This document shows, one piece after another, positions 23,652-33,775 of a stretch of DNA of 64,000 nucleotides. The position numbers were made by a program, and so were the translations under genes. The notes below the pieces were generated by a model. The model saw nothing but the letters and a program-made list of their open reading frames with translations, did not search any database and was not told the DNA's origin. Position 1 is the first letter of the stretch. Each line of letters starts with the position of its first letter. Source of the stretch: Sceloporus undulatus (taxonomy: Eukaryota > Chordata > Lepidosauria > Squamata > Phrynosomatidae); the NCBI RefSeq assembly GCF_019175285.1, contig NC_056530.1, positions 1,577,474 through 1,641,473 on the forward strand, read 5' to 3'.

Positions 23652-26600
23652 TGGGTCACAGTGGATGGTTCATCAGGCTTGGCTGCCACTCAACTGGGAA
23701 GTAGTGTGCCTTCTTCTCTTACCTGGACATAGCTCTCCTGTCAGCAATAGAAAGGGCATACTCTATGGTCAGATACAACTAGGGCAGACCCAATGTAGAA
23801 ACTGGGGCAGAGTGGCTCACCTTTCCACCTACATGCCTTCATGGCTGTTCATTATGCCAAAGGGAAAGAAGGAAAGGAAATTAGGCTTGAAAGCATAGAT
23901 TCCTCCTCCTTTTGTTAGCCTACCTGCATGGAGTAAGTGCAGATCCAGCTTGCCACATCTAGAAAATAATTCCAGTTCCCAAGGCATTAATACACACTGC
24001 CCTTCATAAAGCTCCAGAAACATTAGGGAAAGCACAATTGGTTTAATGGTGCTAGCATGTGAATTTTTTGTCCCCATCGCCAAGCGTCTGCAAAATGTGT
24101 CACCAAGGTGAAAGTTGTTACCATGCTCTGGTTTTCCCAGGCCACACATCAAGAGTATACTCTCAGCCTATTTTTTGTATCTGGTAGGCTTATGTGCACC
24201 TCTGATACAAGCTCATTATCCAATCTATATTATGGAAAAGCTCACTGGAAACCTTTGGCCTTTCCTGAAGAATGGCTAAATATCCTACTGTTTAAACTGT
24301 TGCTGAAAAGGCAACTCAAGAGTTTACAAGTTCTTTCTACTTCATGCTTGGCTTGCAAGCTGGGGAATATTTGCCCCTCCTGATTATTTTTGGACTATAA
24401 ATCCATGATGCCTCATCAATGGCTACTGATGGGCATTGTAGTACAACATCAGGATGACCCCGTTTCCCCATTGTTGGGTAAAAAGTTAGCCATCCGCTTC
24501 AGATAATGTCTCCTTCTGTGGCCTCATGAAAATCTCCTGCAGTTAAAACTAGCCTGATACTTGGTACCTTGATGGTAGACAGTGTCCCTCACTTTGCCTT
24601 TTCTAAGGCTACAACGAAGTCCAGCTTGCTTTTTTTCTTCAGGAGCAATTTTGTGCCAACTTCATCCAGTGTTTTGAAGGAGCTCATCCTGTTTAGTTCT
24701 CTCTCCTTGTGATTAGTTTTCCACCCCAGAGATGTCTAGTGGTTGTAAAAAGAGGCAGGCAGACATTCAACCCTCCAAATTTTAGGTTGCAACCCCCATC
24801 CACCTCATTCCTTTCATGCTCTGCCCTCACAGGCTTATACGGGGGTAGAATGGTATGTGTGCTTGGTCCCTCTGTCTGTCTAGAATTCATTTCATGTAGA
24901 AAACTAGCCGGCAGGGAATTAGTAGTAACACTTTGCAATACTTCCCCTGCACTATTACCTTTCCATATGCAGGCTCTTTCTTATACTTAGGGAGGATTTA
25001 AACATCCAATTCCTTTTCCCTGGCTCCCTCTCCTGCCTTAAGTTGCAACCTGTCCTGCTCTATGAAGGCTATGCCTGATGCTTTTTTCCTAAATTTTAAA
25101 ACCTAATCTAATTGCTATGTATCCATGACTTTCTTATCTACTTGTATGTTCCTTGTAGCATGCCATAAACACAAATAGCTCGCCAATAGTTCTGCACACC
25201 ACTGCAGCAAAAGCTTAAATCCTTTTGCCCATCATCATTCTCTAAGTGCCTTTCCTATGTAACCAAAATGACACTTTTTCACACAGTGTATAGTAAAATT
25301 GTGGAACCTGCTGCCAGTAGTTGCAGTGATGGCTGCTAATTTGGATGGATTTTTAAAAAGAACTAAGTAAATTAGTGAAGGGGGCCATCATTATTTCTTA
25401 GTCAGCATGGTTACGTGTTACCTTCAGTATCAGAGGCGATATTTTTCTGTACATCAGTTGCTGGTGAGTGTGACATGGATGGTGCAATTGCAGTCATGTT
25501 ACCCGTGGGCAACTGACTGGCCATGTGAACAAAATATTGGATTATATACATCTTTTATTGTAACATGGCTGCTCTTAGAGGAGTATCCTGAAAAAGGATA
25601 GAGCACTCCAAACTGCAACATTTTTTTGCAAGTGCTACTAATACACCAGCTGAAATTCTAATATAATTTACTATTTTCCCTATGAGGGTGGGAAGGCAAC
25701 ACCCTAAACCAAATGTGGATAAGAAATTGAGGTCCTCTGTTGCTAATCACAATCGAATTTATGCCTGCCATCATTTTTATCTATAGGTAACCGACCCACA
25801 CATAGAATGAGTCAATTATTCTTGCTATTGAGAGTGACAAGCAGCAACCAGGTTTATGGTCATGTTAACTCCTAAACAGAGAGCAATTTTATCTCAGCAA
25901 ACATGGGATTCAGTGTTTATGGCTTTCAAAGTTCATCCTTTAAAAAAGCCCAGAAAAAACCCTCCTCCCAGTTGGTTACAGGGATGCCATTTTCCTTCCT
26001 GCCATTTTAGATATTCTCATCAACATCTGAGGCAACTGTGCTCAAACCTATCCTAAGCTTCCTGTAGAGCAGTAGCACTCATTTTTGTGCTGAGCTGAAC
26101 AATCAATGTACCTACTAAGAGCTGGAAAATGGACTTCTGAATCAATATATAAAGGGTACTTAATTTTTATCTTAGACACACAGACAAAGCCACAGCAGAG
26201 GTTTTTAGCAACATTTAATAGCATCTCAGAAGAGATGGCTGCTTACAAATTGCTTTTAGCAAGAAAAAAAAATACAAACAAAAATGCACTTGGTCCATGT
26301 TTGCAAAAGGCCAGTTCCACTTGGGAAAGTGTGAAACGGCTGATGCAAGAGCAGACCTCAGATCACACGCACTTCTCTCTTCACCTGGTGAGTTTTCCCA
26401 CTGAGGGGCGAGAATGCAATAATGGAATATAAGATCTGCTCTTCCCAGCTTCTGGAAAACCACTTTCCTAAGAGAACCTGAGCTGCACTGAAGTAGTTTT
26501 AAGACAGATATGTATGCACGCCCATCCCATTTGACTGGCTGAAAAAGAAACTTCGACACACAGGCTTGTGCAGTGCTTTTGCATTGCTGTTTAACAAAAA

Positions 26601-27099
26601 TAAGAGCAGGTGTGTCTGCTACTCTTGTTTCCTGGGTAGGAATGACAAATGAAGTGCAGAAACCAGCGTTTGCACATTGAAGGGCAATTGGTGATAAGAG
26701 AGAAGGCAGCTGTGGCCCACCCTTTTCCTCTCAAGGGCAGGTTCACCTTGAGAAAGATTTTTTATTATTATTAAAGAGAGAGGTTGAGGAAACCTCTGTT
26801 TTCTGATGTCCTTGAGTGGAAGATTTCTCTATCCACAGAGGCACGAGGAACAAGGCTCAGCTGCATTCAAAGGAAGCTGCAAAGTCTTGAGATCAGACTG
26901 AGAGTAAAGCAGGCAACAAAACTCAGAGGCAGCTGTTGGGGTGGGGGGATTTGCAGAAGGCAAGGAGAGGATTGCCAATGGTTTTGGGGAGGCGGAGGGG
27001 CTATGAGATGATCCATTTGGAATGTAGACTTGAAAGTCCAGGATAAAGGAGTTTTTGGAAAAGAAAGGAAAAGGACAGGGTTGGGGGAAAGGCCCATGC
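23652..27099. other. convergent intergenic region, UBXN11 3' UTR and SH3BGRL3 3' UTR
   Basis: UBXN11 ends at 23651 on + and SH3BGRL3 ends at 27100 on -. The region must hold both 3' UTRs. I found no convincing AATAAA for UBXN11 soon after its stop. Open frames here do not resemble known proteins. A diverged hAT-like copy lies near 24390-24460. Confidence 0.5.
26761..26766 (-). terminator. candidate polyadenylation signal of SH3BGRL3
   Basis: TTTATT on + is AATAAA on -, about 335 bases downstream of the SH3BGRL3 stop codon. That distance fits the short 3' UTR of this gene in mammals. Inferred from position only. Confidence 0.5.
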
Positions 27100-30000
27100 T
27101 CAGGCTAACTTCAGGAATTCCTGCAGAGTGTTCTGTTCCACTGCTTCCACAAAGAGTTCGTAGTCCTGCGGGTGGGAGAAGCAAGGGGGGAAAAACACAA
27201 AAACAGGGTCAGAAACAATATAAAACAAGCCTGCCTCAGCTACTCTCACATGCCATTCTCTCACTCTTTAAGGACTTAGGCCAAGTACCAAACTGGAAAT
27301 CTGTCACCAGGCAGAGAATAGTAATGTATTCAACCATGTCTAATATAATCTTAGGTGATGAGCCATGGCAACATACCCTTTTGCACCCAAACCATGAGAA
27401 AGGGAGTTATCACAGATGACCATGTGGGTAGAATCCTGTGGGTGACAGAATGTTGGCGACCTCAGTGTGTGTACTTTTGAGGCCACTGCAGAAGGAGGTA
27501 TCCAGTACCTCTTCTCATAATGTTTTTCACCCTGGGTGTGCAAAAGCATGTCTTTCTTAGCTACCATAAAGTATTAGGGAAGAGGTACCCAGAAGAGAAA
27601 CTGCTCCTTTTTTCCCAGGTGTGTAAGGGGAAAAGTGTCTAGGGGCATCCTTGCAGCCAGTCAGTGACGGAGCTAACAGAGCAGTGCTCCAATGCACAGG
27701 CCGCTGTTGCATACCTTACTTCCCTCCAATGACTGATGTTAAGCATCATTAAGACTTAATGCTCTGCCAGAAAATTACTTGGACTTTAGCCTATAAATGC
27801 ATTATAATCTGGAATGCTCGTGTTATGTATTACAAATACAAACCCCATTCTAGAGGACCCCTTTCCTTTTTCAGTTGGGGTTTCCTGGGGAGCAGGGAAA
27901 GACTCACTGTGATGCCACAGATCGCCATTCCAATTTAGATCAGGCCTAGCTGGCTGCCCTCCAACCTTTAGGAGTGGTTCTCTACCTGGCACTGGCCCAA
28001 AGGGACAGTTCAGCTTCGCTCTGGCTCAGGCACCACTCTTCTCTCAAAAGGACCTTGGCCAGTGTCCTTTCCATTTCCTCATCTATCAACAAGCCACTTT
28101 GGAACAAGCTCATCCACCCAACTTCCCTTGGTAAAGCCTAATACATAGCACAGCGTATATTTTGAAGCATTTTGCAAGAGGCAGAAACAGCTAAGAAAAA
28201 TAGCAGGGCTGTCCAGATTTTAGGCTGAGCCTTACAAGGCAGCAGACCCATTCCACTTTCTTCCGACCTGCAATGCAGCATTTTTAAAAGCTATTAATAA
28301 ACACGAACAGGGGAATGTGGAAAAAGTAAATCTGGATTTACTGGTAGCTATCTGAATGATTTGCAGTAAATGTCCAGTTTCTTAGCAACAGAAATAAAAA
28401 TTACTCAATTGTTGCCCTAAATTTATATTGATGAAGCAAGGAAAGTTTGGACTAAAAAAAGGAGTTTTATCTTTGCATGGATGATTGGTTAGCAGGTTAT
28501 CATTCTAGAAGTACCCAACTTTTAGTGCTCAAAGCTGGATAGATGACTTCTCCATGTCTGGGACTACAACCCGCATCATCTCTAGCCAGCCCTTATCTAC
28601 TCCATCTGATGAATAGGATATATACATGTCTCTGTGGTGACCTCATAAATTTCACAAGGTGTTTTTAGGCAAGGAAAACATAGAGGTGGTTTTGCCATTT
28701 CTTTCCTGCTTACAGCTCCTGATATTCATTGGTGATCTCAATGTATGACTGACCCTTCTTAGCTTCCAAGATCAGATCTGGTACCCTTAGGGTACTTTGG
28801 AAATATTAGGAATTTTGACAGATCACTCTCATGGTGGTCAGCAGAGCTGAAATAAAACCAGCTCAAAAGCAACCAGTCAGTTCTGGAGATGAGGAACACT
28901 GGCTGAGAGAGAGACAATGAGCAGCCATGGAAGTCTTTTATTTTGTTGAAATGTTGCTTGTTCTTATGAATGCATCCAAATCAAAAAGATCCAACTGATC
29001 ATACCTAGACCTCTACCAGCAATACCTGATGTACTTTATGCCCACTTTGGAGGTAGGGAGACAGTCATCTGAATGTTGTTGGCAAAGCCTGGCTAGAGTA
29101 GATCCAATTATAAATTACTGAATGGTGAGTAAACACACAGATAAATCCTATGTAGTCAATGTATCTACTTTAGTTGGTCCAAACAACAGGATTCAAGCTG
29201 GTTTATGCAAACCAAGTTTACTTTATAAGTTATGGGCAACCTTCTGCCCTGAGACTGTCCAGGGACCACACTGACTAACAAAAATGGCTCCCCAAAACAG
29301 AAACCCACTTACAGCTTTTAAAGATAAGTGGGCTGAGATCCTGCTTTGTAAACTATGTTGGCAGGGCCCCATCATCATAGTTGTATCTTACCATCCCTCT
29401 CCAAACCTACCTTTTTAGCTTGGCAGTTCCCTGACAGAAGTGTTTCCAAAGTGCTGGAGTTCAGGTCACTGGGAAATGCCATCTACCATGTTCTCCTGAT
29501 CATGGGATGTGTTGTGAACCTGCAGCAAGAGAGATCTGTCTAGGTCCTGCCACCACTGCTTCTTCCAAGGTACCTTGTGACTAGGAGAGTGCTGCAGATG
29601 CCATTTTCCAGTGCCCTGATTTCCAGTGCCTTGGAAATGCTTCAGTCTGGGTGCTGCAAGGCTGCAAAGGTAGCTTTTGGGAACACATTTAGTCAAAGGC
29701 AACTAAAAACATGAATCTTCTGCTATTACGAGATTACAGCTCCAGTTTCCAGTCTTATAACTGCTGGGCAGGGTGCCAACCATCTTTTTTTATGGTGAAC
29801 AATACTGGGTGTGTGCACAACCTGCTTTTAAAAAACAAACTCCTAGAAGCTTCCTGAAGAAGAATTCGGCTTTGATTTTAGCCAAAAGAGGAGGCAGTCC
29901 AGAGAGTATGGTGGAACTGAGGATTGTAAGACAGCCAGTAATGGTATGAGTGCTGGTCTACGACTGGAGACCAGGCTTCAAAAACCCATTGGTGACCTTG

Positions 30001-31634
30001 GGCAAGTCACACTCAGCCTCAGAGGATGGCAATAGCAAACCACTTCTGCAGAAACTTGCCAAGAAAAGCCTACAATAGGTTTGCCTTAGGGTTGTCGTAA
30101 ATTGAAAACGGCTTGGATGCACACAACAACAACAACAACAACAACAACAACAGGAGGGCGAGGGCCTGGGCCCCACTGCCAGCCCTGTTGAATGTGCACA
30201 CAGGCCAGGTTTGTACTGAAGGCTTCTTGTTCCAAGTTAATGAGTCTGTAGTTTGTATAGGCTACATTTAAGAGGAAGAAACTGGCAAAACCACCCCTGA
30301 GGATCCTTGCCTGAGGAAACCCTATGAAAGTTGTGGGGTCGTCAGCAGGTGACTTGAAGGCACAAACACTTCCAGCAAAAGTCAAATCGATATAAAAATT
30401 TCCATCTGTTACATACATACACATAAATCCGATGTCATGCCTCTTATTGTGTGACTAGGTCAATGGAGGAGGCAGAGGGCTATCATAGGGCTACCATTTT
30501 GTTAAAACAATCATAGCTGCCAGTGGTTTGAGTGTTGGACTACAACTCGAGACCAGAGTTTGGTTCCTAGCTCAGCCATGACACCTACTGAGTGACCTTG
30601 GGCAAGTCACTCTCTCTCAGCCTCAGGGGAAGGCCACAGCAAACCTCTGAACCAATTCTGCCAAGAAAATCCTACAATAGGTTCGCCTTAGGGCAAGGTG
30701 ACCAGATGCCCTCACCACAGAGGAGGACAAGGCACAGGAAAATCTAGGATATTCAAGAAAAACAACATTGCCAAACAAAAGTGAAAAAAATAACAACAAT
30801 ACACATACAAATGTAAATTCATGCTTCTTAGTCATGCTCAAAATGGAGGACATTTTGGAATCCCTCTTCTGGACAGAAGCCTGAAATGTAGAGCATGTCC
30901 AGGAAAGGAAGGAAGTCTGGTCACCTTCCCTTAGGGTTGCCATAAGTTGGAAACAACTTGAAGGCACACACAACAAAGGAGACAGACACATCATCTCCCC
31001 TTCACTCACCCCACAGTAGTGGTCCCCATTGAAAATCTGGGGAGGAATGGCTTTGGGGTTGCCAGATTTGGTCCTCATCTCTTCCCGCAAGGTATTATCC
31101 TGGGAGATGTCCACAAGATTGTATTTGATGTTCTTCCCATCCAAGATTCTGGTCACTTCGCTCTGCTGGGATTTAATCTGTGGAAGAGACAAAGACCCAA
31201 GCAGATGTGATGGGGAGGGAGGAACAACAACAGGAACAACAACAACAACAGTGGGCCCTTGGTATCCACTGGGGTTTAGTTTCAGAGCCTTCCATGGATT
31301 CCAAAATCTATTGATGTGTAAGTCCCATTAAATAACAATAATAGTGAACCTTTTATAAAAAGATTTGCTTTGCATAATTTATATATATATTTAAAAGAAT
31401 TTCAAGCTGTGGATGAATGAATCCATGGATAAAAAAATCTGTGGATATGGAGGGCTGACTGTGATGATGATACAGTGGGCCCTTGTTATCCGCTGGGGTT
31501 TGGTTCCAGGATCCTTGTGGATACCAAAATCTGTGGATGCTCAAGTCCCATTAAATATAATAATGGTGTCCTTTATATCAAATGGTTTGTTGCTTGAATC
31601 TGTGAATAAAAAAGTGGATATGGAGGGATGACTG

Positions 31635-31665
<31 letters not shown>

Positions 31666-31804
31666 ACAGTGGGCCCTTTGGTGTCTCTTAGATCAAATGG
31701 CAAAATCAAGGTTTGTTTTGTGTAATTTATATAGTATTTAAAATATTTTCAAGCCATGGATGCACCGAATCCCTGGATTTAAAAAATCCATGGGTATGGA
31801 AGGC

Positions 31805-31859
<55 letters not shown>

Positions 31860-32576
31860 GCTACAGTAGGCCCTTTGGTATCTCTCATATCAAATGGCAA
31901 AATCATGGTTTGCTTTGTGCAATTGATATAGTTTGGAATTTAAAAAATCCAGGGATATGGAGGGCTGACTGATGATGATGATGATGACGACAACGACAAC
32001 AACACAGTGGGCCCTTGTGTGTCTCTTACAAAAAAAGGCAAAATCAAGGTTTGCTTTGTCCAATTTATATAGTATTCAAAATATTTTCAAGCCATGGATG
32101 CATTAAATCCCTGGATTTAAAAACCCATGGATATGGAGGGATGAGGATGATGATAATAATACTGTAATACAGTAGGCCCTTAGTATCTGCTGGGGTTTGG
32201 TTGCAGGACTCCCCATTGATAGCAAAATCTGGGGGTGCTCAAGTCCCATTAAATCCAATAATGGTGTCCCTTAGATCAAATGCCCAAAACCAAGGTTTGC
32301 TTTGTTCAGTTTATATGCTTTAAAAAAATATTTTCAAGCCATGGAAGCACTGAGTCTCTGGATTTATAAACATCCAGGAATATGGAGGGCTGATGACAAT
32401 GACAGCAACAACAATAGTAATAATAATAATACAGTGGGCCCCTTGGAGTGTCTTAGATCAAATGCCAAAAACCAAGGTTTGCTTTGTGCAATATATATAT
32501 ACACACTCACACACACACACACAAGCCATGGAAGCATTGAGTCCAAGGGATGTGAGGGGCTGGCAANNNNNNNNNN

Positions 32577-32667
<91 letters not shown>

Positions 32668-32998
32668 AGGCAGAGCCTGTGTTTTGGGCCTGGCTCTGGA
32701 GCTAGGCGAGCCCCTGATGCTGAGCTGAGCTCCTCTTGGCCCCAAACAAAAGAGGAGCCACTCAGACCCAGGCATGATGGCGAAGGGGCTTCTTTGGGTG
32801 GGAAGGAGGCAGGGCTCTCTCCCTGGAAAGAGGCGCAGGGAGGAGAAGGCAAGGAGGCAAGGCAAGGGAGGATCCCCTTGGAAGGAGGAAAGGCTTCCCA
32901 TCTGGAGCTGGGGAGGGGATCCCATCTGGGCCAGGGGCTTGCTTGCTTACCTCCCTGGAGCCAGTGACGGAGGTGCTGTAGACGGTGAGGCTGGCCAT
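27100..32998 (-). CDS. SH3BGRL3: SH3BGRL3, SH3-binding glutamate-rich-like protein 3, complete in 3 exons
   Basis: Exons, in transcript order: 32951-32998, 31010-31177, 27100-27165. They encode 93 residues plus TGA, the same length as the human protein. The start is MASLTVYSTSVTGSRE, then IKSQQSEVTRILDGKNIKYN, VDISQDNTLREEMR, NPKAIPPQIFNGDHYCG, and the end is DYELFVEAVEQNTLQEFLKL-A. The family has a thioredoxin/glutaredoxin-like fold but lacks the CxxC redox pair, and it is a small mainly cytosolic protein. All introns are phase 0 with GTAAGC and GTGAGT donors. Intron 2 (27166-31009) and intron 1 (31178-32950) are repeat-rich. A GC-rich, CpG-containing stretch at 32680-33200 overlaps the first exon and is the likely promoter. 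Confidence 0.97.
27166..29934 (-). other. SH3BGRL3 intron 2, unique part
   Basis: About 2.8 kb with no exon for SH3BGRL3. A diverged SINE-body fragment in antisense (TCACAAGGTGTTTTTAGGCA, GAGGTGGTTTTGCCATTTC) lies near 28645-28735. The rest shows nothing I can support. Confidence 0.45.
29935..30152 (+). repeat. SINE with BovB-like tail and ACA repeat
   Basis: A degenerate head (AATGGTATGAGTGCTGGTCT), body (TGACCTTGGGCAAGTCACAC, GATGGCAATAGCAAACCACT) and tail (GTAAATTGAAAACGGCTTGG ATGCACAC), then (ACA)n at 30122-30152. It is the same family as 15137-15372. Confidence 0.75.
30349..30975 (+). repeat. composite repeat: BovB-tail piece, flank, SINE and nested hAT
   Basis: In order there are a SINE/BovB tail piece (GACTTGAAGGCACAAACAC), a roughly 140-bp flank including CAATGGAGGAGGCAGAGGGC, a SINE (about 30512-30690), an inserted hAT-like element (30694-30928), and the rest of the SINE tail (GTTGCCATAAGTTGGAAACA). 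The part 30349-30926 recurs inverted at 50494-51086 at roughly 90 percent identity by eye. Confidence 0.75.
30694..30928. mobile_element. nonautonomous hAT element with 8-bp target duplication
   Basis: The termini are CAAGGTGACCAGATG and TCTGGTCACCTTC, near-inverted. CCTTAGGG flanks both sides (30686-30693 and 30929-30936) and interrupts the SINE tail motif TTCGCCTTAGGGTTGCC. The 8-bp duplication and CA...TG-like ends fit hAT. Confidence 0.8.
31246..32565 (+). repeat. tandem array of Tigger/MER2-type units in SH3BGRL3 intron 1
   Basis: About seven units start with CAGTGGGCCCTTGGTATC-like sequence at roughly 31247, 31482, 31665, 31865, 32006, 32173 and 32432. They carry AAATGGCAAAATCAAGGTTT, TATTTTCAAGCCATGGATG and GGATATGGAGGGCTGA. 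Each junction contains a GATGATGAT, AATAATAAT or CAACAACAA microsatellite. The termini resemble the MER2/Tigger type of nonautonomous mariner element. All units point the same way, and several are internally shortened. Confidence 0.7.
31806..31859. repeat. (TAA)n microsatellite
   Basis: About 18 uninterrupted TAA units at a junction between two units of the Tigger/MER2-type array. Confidence 0.95.
32567..32576. other. 10-N sequence gap
   Basis: Ten N directly before the long (TTA)n run. It probably marks an unresolved microsatellite length. Confidence 1.
32577..32666. repeat. (ATT)n-(AAT)n inverted microsatellite
   Basis: About 55 bases of ATT repeats switch to about 35 bases of AAT repeats at about 32630, giving a perfect palindromic junction (ATTATTATTAATAATAAT). 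It lies about 285 bp downstream of the SH3BGRL3 first coding exon, in intron 1. Confidence 0.95.
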
Positions 32999-33200
32999 GC
33001 TGCCTTCCTCCAGCCGCTCCCTTGGCTGCTCTGTCTGGAGGAGGGATGGAGCCCAGGGAAGCCTGCCTGCCTGCCTTCTTTCCCAGCCCCGCCTCGCATG
33101 TGATCGCCAGGGCCAATGGCTTCGGGAGCCAGGGGCATGCGGGCCAGCTCCAGCTCCAGCTCCAGCCAGCAAGGGCTCTTCCTTGCAGTGGTTCTCAGCC
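32680..33200 (-). promoter_or_regulatory. GC-rich region around SH3BGRL3 exon 1, likely promoter
   Basis: High G+C with many CpG sites compared with the flanks, covering the first coding exon and its upstream side. I see no TATA box at a fitting distance. Promoter function is inferred from position and composition. Confidence 0.5.
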
Positions 33201-33315
33201 CAGATGTTTTGGACTTCAGTTCCCAGAAGCCCCAGCCAGGATGCTCAATGTTCAGGAATTCTGGGAGTTGTAGTCTCCAAAGAAATCCAGAAGCCCAAAG
33301 GTGGAGAACCCTTGA
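33183..33315. repeat. short hAT-like nonautonomous element
   Basis: It begins GCAGTGGTTCTCAGCC and ends AAGGTGGAGAACCC, an imperfect terminal inverted repeat (GGTTCTC/GAGAACC) of hAT character. Inside are TTCAGTTCCCAGAAGCCC and GAATTCTGGGAGTTGTAGTC. Confidence 0.6.
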
Positions 33316-33537
33316 TGAAGAGGAAAGTTCTCTTGGGTGCCTCCAGCAAGCCTCTGAGGCTGAGAGAGTGTGACTTGCCCAAGGGTCACCCAGAGGGATG
33401 GGGACCCTGCTCACCAGAGCCAACTGGCAGCCAAACCACCCTTGCCTTTCCTGGGCCAAACCCCAAAAATGCAAACTGCAATGCCTAAAAACAGAATTGA
33501 ACCCAGCTTTAGCTAGTATTTGTTTTACTCAGACGTA

Positions 33538-33775
33538 TACACTGGGACCTTGTTATCCCCTGGAGTTTGGTCCCAGGATCCTCCACCGTGGATAACCAAA
33601 TCCGTGGATGCTCAAGTCCCATTAAATATAATGGCACAGCAAAATGGTGTCCCTTATATAAAATGGAAAGTCAAGGTTTGCTATTTGGAATTAATACTTT
33701 AAATATATATATATATATTCAAGCTGTAGATGCTTGCATAAAAAATCCGTGGATAAAGGAGGGCTCAATTAATTG
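33538..33775 (+). repeat. single Tigger/MER2-type element
   Basis: ACTGGGACCTTGTTATCCCC, GTGGATGCTCAAGTCCCATT, ATGGTGTCCCTTATATAAAA and AATCCGTGGATAAAGGAGGG show an almost full unit of the same family that is tandemly arrayed at 31.2-32.5 kb, here as a lone copy. Confidence 0.7.

Noticed and set aside
31246-32565. A CRISPR-like or regulatory array
   Set aside because: The repeats are long transposon units with microsatellite joints in a vertebrate intron; no CRISPR architecture.
32302-33488. Several overlapping frames of 80-250 codons around SH3BGRL3 exon 1
   Set aside because: GC-rich promoter DNA and triplet microsatellites keep frames open; only 32951-32998 has a matching family sequence and donor.
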